From the NCBI RefSeq assembly GCF_022829345.1, contig NZ_JAKSXV010000096.1, positions 364,344 through 428,343 of the forward strand: 64,000 nt of DNA. Direction: 5' to 3'. A program made the translations under genes and the position numbers. Under the pieces are notes generated by a model that worked only from the letters and a program-made list of their open reading frames with translations, was not told the DNA's origin and ran no database searches. This document shows positions 58,333 to 64,000 of this stretch, in pieces. This DNA comes from Methylobacterium sp. J-090. GTDB taxonomy: Bacteria; Pseudomonadota; Alphaproteobacteria; Rhizobiales; Beijerinckiaceae. Each line of letters begins with the position of its first letter. Position 1 is the stretch's first letter.

Positions 58333-59007
58333 CTACCGGAACAGCGCGTCGAACAGGTTCTGCGGCTGCTGGGGCGGCGGGGCCGGGGCCGGGCCCTCGT
58401 TCGTCGGGAAGAATTTGCGCGAGGGCTTCTGCTTGGGCTGCACCGGCACGCCGCGCGGCGCCTCGACGTCGACCTGGCCGTTGGGGTTGACCTGCTGGGC
58501 CGTGCGGGTCGCGTCCTGCCCGCCGCGCTGGCGCCGGGTCTTCTCGGGCTTGGAGGCCATGACCGGCACGTCCTCCTGCTCCTTCGCCTCCGCGATCACG
58601 TCGGAGCCACCCTTACAGTCGACGAGCCAGACGTCGTAGATCGGGTGCTCGATGGCATGCAGGCCCGGGCTCGCCGCGAACATCCATCCGGTGAAGATGC
58701 GGCGGTACTTCGAGTCGAGGGTGACCTCGTCGACCTCGAGGAAGCCGGTGGTCTTCGGGCTCTCCGTGGGCGGGCGGCTGTAGCACACGCGCGGGGTGAG
58801 CTGGAGGGCGCCGAACTGCACCGTCTCGTCGACGGCGACCTCGAACGACACGATCCGGCCGGTGATCTTGTCGAGGCCGGAGAACACGGCCGTGGGGTTC
58901 TTGATCTTGTCGGCCTGGGCCGGGAACGCCGTCGCGGCCAGGGCCGGAACGGCGACCAGGGCGGCGAGAAGGCGGGCGCGCGAAACGCGTGCGGTGCTGC
59001 GGCTCAC
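58333..59007 (-). CDS. DUF2155-family exported protein
   Basis: A 224-residue exported protein with a signal peptide ('LLAALVAVPALAATAFPAQA') and the DUF2155 core: 'AVFSGLDKITGRIVSFEVAV', 'FGALQLTPRVCYSRPPTESP', 'TGWMFAASPGLHAIEHPIYD', 'VWLVDCKG'. Two cysteines are placed to pair. A Pro/Gln-rich tail follows. The GTG at 59007 has GGGAG 8 bp before it. The family is alphaproteobacterial and typically sits between NDUFA12 and aat, as here; function unknown. Confidence 0.93.
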   Translation of the reverse strand: MSRSTARVSRARLLAALVAVPALAATAFPAQADKIKNPTAVFSGLDKITGRIVSFEVAVDETVQFGALQLTPRVCYSRPPTESPKTTGFLEVDEVTLDSKYRRIFTGWMFAASPGLHAIEHPIYDVWLVDCKGGSDVIAEAKEQEDVPVMASKPEKTRRQRGGQDATRTAQQVNPNGQVDVEAPRGVPVQPKQKPSRKFFPTNEGPAPAPPPQQPQNLFDALFR

Positions 59008-59147
59008 GGCTCGCTCCCTTGGACAAGGCGCGGCCGGGCAGGGGCGGCGCGCCCTGCGTTTAAGGGCGCAACCTTGGTGGAAAAAGGGCCGCGCCCGGCG
59101 ATTCCGCCGCCGGGAGTTGAGTCGCCAAAAGTTCAGTCGCCAGGAGT

Positions 59148-59564
59148 TCAGTCTCCGGGAGTCCACGGCGCGTAGTCGCCCGTGGCGGCCGGGCGCTGGC
59201 CGGTGCTGAGCTGCGAGCCCTTGGGGCGGTAGGCGCCGAGCGTCCCCGTCAGGTTCTCGACATGGGGCTTCTGCCAGGCGCGCGGGGTGTAGGCCTCCTC
59301 GCTCGGCGGCACGTCGCCGTTGTGGCACAGCCAGGAGCGCCAGCCGGGCGGCACCTTCGAGGCGTCGGCGTAGCCGTTATAGACGACCCAGCGCCGCTCC
59401 GGCCCGACCGACCGGTCGATGAGGGGCCCGAGCGCCCGGTAATAGGTGTTGCCGCCGTCATCCGTGCCGACGAGCTGGCCCTTGCGCGCCGTGTAGAGGG
59501 CGAGCGACATGGTCTGCCCGTTCCACCAGGTGAAGATGCGCAGGAGCGTGTCCTTGAGAGCCAT
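59148..59564 (-). CDS. NADH:ubiquinone oxidoreductase subunit NDUFA12
   Basis: An accessory subunit of complex I found in alphaproteobacteria and mitochondria. The 138 residues contain the family pattern 'LLRIFTWWNGQTMSLALYTA', 'GKQ/RKGQLVGTDDGGNTYY', 'RRWVVYNGYADASKVPPGWR' and 'SWLCHNGDVPPSE', with a disordered tail. It sits away from the nuo operon, as is normal, beside DUF2155. It is transcribed divergently from nrdJ. Confidence 0.95.
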   Translation of the reverse strand: MALKDTLLRIFTWWNGQTMSLALYTARKGQLVGTDDGGNTYYRALGPLIDRSVGPERRWVVYNGYADASKVPPGWRSWLCHNGDVPPSEEAYTPRAWQKPHVENLTGTLGAYRPKGSQLSTGQRPAATGDYAPWTPGD

Positions 59565-59793
59565 CGCGTTCGCCTGAAAGGGGCCGTCACGGCCGCCGGT
59601 CCGTCATTCGCGCGGGACTATGGTGAGGCGCTGCCCCCAAGTCCAGTCGGGGTGCCCGCCTGCGCCCGGATTGTCACACCCCGCCGACGTTAACCATGCG
59701 GCGGACCGGGTCCGATCGGCTCCAACCTGTGGGCTCCAAAAATCTTCGCGGCGATTCCGCGAGCGCCAAAGAGCACTTATCCGAAAGCCTCGG

Positions 59794-59802
59794 ATATCCA
59801 CA
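59794..59802. promoter_or_regulatory. Possible DnaA box upstream of nrdJ
   Basis: ATATCCACA differs from the DnaA consensus TTATCCACA by one base. DnaA regulates ribonucleotide reductase genes in some bacteria. One near-match is weak evidence. Confidence 0.3.
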
Positions 59803-59817
59803 GGATTTAGGATGCCG

Positions 59818-59865
59818 ACACAACATCTAGTCAGGAACATAGCCGACGCACACAAGTTGTTGACG
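59818..59865. promoter_or_regulatory. Tandem NrdR boxes upstream of nrdJ
   Basis: Two 16-bp matches to the NrdR consensus ACACWATATATWGTGT: ACACAACATCTAGTCA (59818) and ACACAAGTTGTTGACG (59850). Each is imperfect (about 12 and 10 of 16), but the 32-bp start-to-start distance equals three helical turns, the usual spacing of NrdR box pairs. They are about 175 bp before the nrdJ start, within the 475-bp NDUFA12/nrdJ divergent gap, which holds no gene. Confidence 0.65.
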
Positions 59866-60039
59866 CGAGGGCCCTCGACGCGCTAGCTTTCGGATGTCGC
59901 CGAAGCGATCCGGTCCCTCGGCGGTTCATCGATTTTGTCTGGTTCGAACAGCGCGGCGCGGGCGTTCGCGGTCGCGTGTCCGCACCAGTCCAGCATCACA
60001 GCGCCGGCGCCATCGCGCCATGGGCGGGAGACAGGTTTC

Positions 60040-63000
60040 ATGCGGTTCGAGCGTCGCCTCACCACGGCTGGGCAATCCCCCTACGCCACGATTCCCTTCC
60101 GCAAGACCCTGAGCGAGATCCGCAATCCGGACGGCTCGGTGGTGTTCCGCCTGGAGGGCATCGAGGTCCCCGAGAGCTGGAGCCAGGTCGCCAGCGACGT
60201 GCTGGCCCAGAAGTATTTCCGCAAGGCCGGCGTCCCCGCCCGCTTGAAGAAGGTGGAAGAGAACGACGTCCCGTCGTTCCTGTGGCGCTCGGTGGCCGAC
60301 GAGGCGGCTTTGGCCGAGGTGCCGGAGGCCGAGCGCTACGTCTCGGAGATCTCCTCGACGCAGGTGTTCGACCGGCTCGCCGGCTGCTGGACCTACTGGG
60401 GCTGGAAGGGTGGCTACTTCACGTCCGAGGAGGACGCCTCCGCGTTCCTCGACGAGCTGCGCTTCATGCTCGCCCGCCAGATGGTGGCGCCGAACTCGCC
60501 GCAATGGTTCAACACCGGCCTGCACTGGGCCTACGGCATCGATGGTCCGGCGCAGGGCCACTACTACGTCGATTACCGCACCGGTGAGCTGACGAAGTCG
60601 GCGTCCTCCTACGAGCACCCGCAGCCCCACGCCTGCTTCATCCAGGGCGTGCAGGACGACCTCGTCAACGAGGGCGGCATCATGGACCTGTGGGTCCGCG
60701 AGGCCCGCCTGTTCAAGTACGGCTCCGGCACCGGCTCCAACTTCTCGATGCTGCGTGGAGAAAACGAGAAGCTCGGCGGCGGCGGCAAGTCGTCGGGCCT
60801 GATGAGCTTCCTCAAGATCGGCGACCGGGCGGCCGGCGCCATCAAGTCCGGCGGCACGACGCGCCGCGCGGCCAAGATGGTCATCGTCGACATCGATCAC
60901 CCGGATATCGAGACCTACATCGATTGGAAGGTGAAGGAGGAGCAGAAGGTCGCCGCCCTGGTGACCGGCTCCAAGATCGTCTCCAAGCACCTCACCGCCG
61001 TGATGAAGGCCTGCACCCAGTGCGAGGCCGAGGGCGACGCCTGCTTCGACCCCGAGCGCAACCCGGCCCTGAAGAAGGCCGTGAAGGCCGCCCGCAAGGA
61101 CATGGTGCCGGATTCCTACACCAAGCGTGTGATCCAGTTCGCCCGTCAGGGCTTCACCAAGATCGAGTTCCCCGTCTACGACACCGACTGGGATTCGGAG
61201 GCCTACCTCACGGTCGCCGGCCAGAACTCCAACAATTCCGTCTCCCTCACCGACGATTTTTTGCGCGCCGTCGAGGCCGATTCGGACTGGGAGCTCAAGG
61301 CCCGGACAACCGGCAAAACCACGAAAACCCTGCCGGCGCGTGAGCTGTGGGACAAGATCGGCGAGGCCGCCTGGGCCTCGGCCGATCCGGGCCTGCACTT
61401 CAACACCACCATGAACGACTGGCACACCTGCCCGGCGGGCGGGCGCATCCGCGCCTCGAATCCGTGCTCGGAATACATGTTCCTCGACGACACCGCCTGC
61501 AACCTGGCCAGCGCCAACCTGCTGACCATGTACGACCGCGCCACCAACCGCTTCGACGTCGCCGCCTTCGAGCACCTCAACCGCCTCTGGACCGTGGTCC
61601 TCGAGATCTCGGTGATGATGGCGCAGTTCCCGTCGAAGGAGATCGCCGAGCTCTCGTTCCGCTACCGCACGCTGGGTCTCGGCTACGCCAATATCGGCGG
61701 CCTCCTGATGAGCATGGGCCTGCCCTACGATTCCGATCAGGGCCGGGCGCTCGCCGGATCGCTCACCGCGATCATGACCGGCGTGTCCTACGCCACCTCG
61801 GCCGAGATGGCCGGCGAACTCGGGGCCTTCCCGGCCTACGAGGAGAATGCCGACGCCATGCTCAAGGTGATCCGCAACCATCGCCGCGCCGCCCACGGCG
61901 AGGCGGAGGGCTACGAGTTCCTCTCGATCAACCCGGTGCCGCTGGACCTCGCCAACATCCCGCAGGCCGATCTGGCGGAGCGGGCCCGCCACGCCTGGGA
62001 CCGCGCCCTCCAGCTCGGCGAGGAGCACGGGTTCCGCAATGCCCAGGCGACCGTCATCGCGCCCACCGGCACCATCGGCCTGGTGATGGATTGCGACACG
62101 ACGGGCATCGAGCCCGACTTCGCCCTCGTGAAATTCAAGAAGCTCGCCGGTGGCGGTTACTTCAAGATCATCAACCGCGCCGTGCCGGATGCGCTCCGGA
62201 CGCTCGGCTACCGCGAATCCGAGATCGCCGAGATCGAGGCCTACGCCGTGGGTCACGGCTCCATGGGCCAGTCCCCGGCCATCAACGCCGGGAGCCTGCG
62301 GGCCAAGGGCTTCACCGACGACAAGATCGCGGCCATCGAGGCCGGACTGAAGCAGGCCTTCGACATCAAGTTCGTGTTCAACCGCTGGACGCTGGGCGAT
62401 GCCTTTCTCACGGATGTGCTGAAGGTTCCTGCCGAAAAGCTCTCCGATCCGGCCTTCGAGATCCTGCCGTTCCTCGGCTACTCGAAGAAGGACATCGAGG
62501 CGGCCAACACCCACATCTGCGGGGCGATGACCCTCGAGGGCGCTCCGTTCCTCAAGCTCGAGCACTACGCGGTGTTCGACTGCGCCAACCCGTGCGGCCG
62601 CATCGGCAAGCGCTACCTGTCCGTCGAGAGCCACATCCGCATGATGGCGGCGGCCCAGCCCTTCATCTCGGGCGCCATCTCCAAGACCATCAACATGCCG
62701 AACGACGCCACCGTCGAGGATTGCAAGAACGCCTACAAGCTGTCCTGGACCCTGGCGCTCAAGGCCAACGCCCTCTACCGCGACGGCTCCAAGCTGTCGC
62801 AGCCCCTGAACTCGGCCCTCATCGCCGACGAGGAGGAGGATGCCGAGGAGGTGATCGAGGCGCTCACCGCCCAGCCGGCAACGGCGAAGGCCGCCCAGCT
62901 CGCGGAAAAGATCGTCGAGCGGGTCATCGAGCGCGTCGAGCGCATCCGGTCTCGCGAAAAGCTGCCCGACCGGCGCAAGGGCTACACCCAGAAGGCCGTG

Positions 63001-63768
63001 GTCGGCGGCCACAAGGTGTATCTCCGCACCGGCGAGTACCATGACGGCCGCATCGGCGAGATCTTCATCGACATGCACAAGGAGGGCGCCGCCTTCCGAA
63101 GCCTGATGAACAACTTCGCCATCGCGATCTCCATCGGCCTCCAGTACGGCGTGCCCATGGAGGAGTACGTCGACGCCTTCACCTTCACCCGCTTCGAGCC
63201 GGCGGGCTTCGTGCAGGGCAACGACGCCATCAAGAACGCCACCTCGATCCTCGACTACGTGTTCCGCGAACTCGCCATCTCGTATCTCGGCCGCATGGAT
63301 CTCGCCCATGTCGACCCGTCCGAGATCGGCAACACGGTGATGGGCAAGGGCGAGGGCGAGGGCGCGCGCGGCGACAAGCCCGATCCGGTGGCCGCCAACG
63401 TGGTCTCGCGCGGCCTCCTGCGCGGCTCGGCCGACCGCCTCACCCTGATCCAGGGCGGCCCGGCCGGCGGCACGGTGGGCGTCGGAGCGCCGAGTGCCGG
63501 CGTCTCGGCCCCGGCCGGCGGCGTGGTCCACGCCCTGCGCGGCGCCACGGCGTTGAAGTCGGAGCCGGTCCCGGCCGGGATCGCCGAGACCCTGGTCGAG
63601 TCCCTGCCTTTCGCCAAACCCGAGCGCACGGTCTCCGACCGCCGCGCCGAGGCGAAGATGAAGGGCTACGTCGGCGAAGCCTGCCCCGAATGCGCGAACT
63701 TCACGCTGGTCCGCAACGGAACCTGCCTGAAGTGCGACACCTGCGGTTCGACCACGGGCTGCTCGTAA
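60040..63768 (+). CDS. nrdJ: Vitamin B12-dependent (class II) ribonucleoside reductase
   Basis: NrdJ reduces ribonucleotides to deoxyribonucleotides using adenosylcobalamin, in presence or absence of oxygen. The 1,242-residue protein has '[16 protein letters not shown]', '[20 protein letters not shown]', the active-site '[18 protein letters not shown]' and '[20 protein letters not shown]'. The C-terminus ends in a cysteine-rich tail '[20 protein letters not shown]' with the reducing pair 'STTGCS'. GGGAG lies 12 bp before the ATG. Tandem NrdR boxes precede it. It is the only RNR in the window. Confidence 0.98.
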   Translation: MRFERRLTTAGQSPYATIPFRKTLSEIRNPDGSVVFRLEGIEVPESWSQVASDVLAQKYFRKAGVPARLKKVEENDVPSFLWRSVADEAALAEVPEAERYVSEISSTQVFDRLAGCWTYWGWKGGYFTSEEDASAFLDELRFMLARQMVAPNSPQWFNTGLHWAYGIDGPAQGHYYVDYRTGELTKSASSYEHPQPHACFIQGVQDDLVNEGGIMDLWVREARLFKYGSGTGSNFSMLRGENEKLGGGGKSSGLMSFLKIGDRAAGAIKSGGTTRRAAKMVIVDIDHPDIETYIDWKVKEEQKVAALVTGSKIVSKHLTAVMKACTQCEAEGDACFDPERNPALKKAVKAARKDMVPDSYTKRVIQFARQGFTKIEFPVYDTDWDSEAYLTVAGQNSNNSVSLTDDFLRAVEADSDWELKARTTGKTTKTLPARELWDKIGEAAWASADPGLHFNTTMNDWHTCPAGGRIRASNPCSEYMFLDDTACNLASANLLTMYDRATNRFDVAAFEHLNRLWTVVLEISVMMAQFPSKEIAELSFRYRTLGLGYANIGGLLMSMGLPYDSDQGRALAGSLTAIMTGVSYATSAEMAGELGAFPAYEENADAMLKVIRNHRRAAHGEAEGYEFLSINPVPLDLANIPQADLAERARHAWDRALQLGEEHGFRNAQATVIAPTGTIGLVMDCDTTGIEPDFALVKFKKLAGGGYFKIINRAVPDALRTLGYRESEIAEIEAYAVGHGSMGQSPAINAGSLRAKGFTDDKIAAIEAGLKQAFDIKFVFNRWTLGDAFLTDVLKVPAEKLSDPAFEILPFLGYSKKDIEAANTHICGAMTLEGAPFLKLEHYAVFDCANPCGRIGKRYLSVESHIRMMAAAQPFISGAISKTINMPNDATVEDCKNAYKLSWTLALKANALYRDGSKLSQPLNSALIADEEEDAEEVIEALTAQPATAKAAQLAEKIVERVIERVERIRSREKLPDRRKGYTQKAVVGGHKVYLRTGEYHDGRIGEIFIDMHKEGAAFRSLMNNFAIAISIGLQYGVPMEEYVDAFTFTRFEPAGFVQGNDAIKNATSILDYVFRELAISYLGRMDLAHVDPSEIGNTVMGKGEGEGARGDKPDPVAANVVSRGLLRGSADRLTLIQGGPAGGTVGVGAPSAGVSAPAGGVVHALRGATALKSEPVPAGIAETLVESLPFAKPERTVSDRRAEAKMKGYVGEACPECANFTLVRNGTCLKCDTCGSTTGCS

Positions 63769-64000
63769 CCACGCCCCGGACGTGATGTCGGCATGTTGAG
63801 GACTGAAACGTTGCGTGTTGCGCGGCGTTTCAGGTCAGTCAAACGGCATTGAGATGCGCCGTGGTGGCTCGATTCATCAAGTCGTCGAGCATGTCGGCCG
63901 TACGCGACTACGAGCCCCGTGAGGTTCCGGTCCGGGGCGGTTCCCTGGGCGACGTGCCGGCACCCGGCCTCCATCGCGATCACGGCATCTGAGGCCGGCG
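63769..64000. other. Right-end region without a recognisable gene
   Basis: The last 232 bp after nrdJ. No hairpin with a T-run is evident and no family match is seen on either strand; the next gene presumably begins outside the window. Confidence 0.4.

Noticed and set aside
59565..60039. Cobalamin riboswitch before nrdJ
   Set aside because: A B12 riboswitch would be logical here, but no B12-box-like sequence is seen and the region instead fits paired NrdR boxes.
59926..63531. A 1,201-codon open frame antisense to nrdJ
   Set aside because: It is a by-product of high third-position GC. The translation is low-complexity (His/Gly/Leu/Arg/Val) with no domain, and the plus strand is a certain gene. 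The same applies to long antisense frames over cckA, alaS, hrpB and mutS.
63666..63983. A 105-codon minus-strand frame at the window end
   Set aside because: About a third of it lies antisense to the nrdJ C-terminus and the rest has no family feature.

Overview
The window is GC-rich bacterial chromosome from an alphaproteobacterium, most likely Methylobacteriaceae (order Hyphomicrobiales). The evidence is the CckA hybrid kinase next to recA, two perfect CtrA boxes in front of flagellar genes, a TIGR02300 zinc-ribbon protein, the complex I subunit NDUFA12 with its DUF2155 neighbour, a PQQ-type dehydrogenase, a B12-dependent ribonucleotide reductase, and a family of about 95-bp palindromic intergenic elements. 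Assignment is by reading only; no database was searched.

Layout. 1-8.5 kb: a TPR protein cut by the window edge, then flagellar export and rod genes: fliP and fliO on the minus strand, flgB-flgC-fliE-fliQ-fliR-flhB on the plus strand. Two CtrA boxes lie between the two arms. 8.9-12.8 kb: cckA and recA, the latter with a LexA-type box. 12.8-18.6 kb: accessory genes between recA and alaS (quinone reductase with a LysR regulator, two small proteins, a cytochrome c, a PQQ sugar dehydrogenase, a MAPEG protein). 18.6-23 kb: alaS, a DUF4926/DUF6883 gene pair whose second gene is frameshifted, and a DUF2147 protein. 23-26.5 kb: rfbCBDA for dTDP-L-rhamnose. 26.7-30.6 kb: an unnamed protein, two identical tRNA-Ala(GGC) genes, the TIGR02300 protein, and aroA-cmk. 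30.7-40.3 kb: DUF805, hrpB, a chemoreceptor, a small His/Met/Arg-rich exported protein, mutS, and two overlapping small membrane genes. 40.3-47 kb: a LOV blue-light kinase with its response regulator, an AmpG-like transporter with EcsC, a leucyl aminopeptidase that appears to start at CTG, and a TPR lipoprotein.

47.1-49.2 kb is a lower-GC patch with an AraC regulator and a truncated IS630 transposase. 49.3-52.5 kb carries a phosphatase, a transglutaminase and an aminotransferase. 52.7-59.6 kb is a housekeeping block (DsbA-like, accB, accC, aat, DUF2155, NDUFA12). It is interrupted by an insertion holding the intact DUF4926/DUF6883 pair between two paralogous small exported proteins. 60-63.8 kb is nrdJ, preceded by two NrdR-type boxes spaced 32 bp apart.

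How the parts connect: CckA is the kinase at the head of the phosphorelay that activates CtrA, and the flagellar genes here carry CtrA boxes, so signal source and target share the window. RecA (LexA box) and NrdJ (NrdR boxes) are the other clear regulatory cases. The most novel item is the repeated DUF4926-DUF6883 bicistron, present twice with the same 4-bp overlap and a similar upstream sequence, once intact and once broken.
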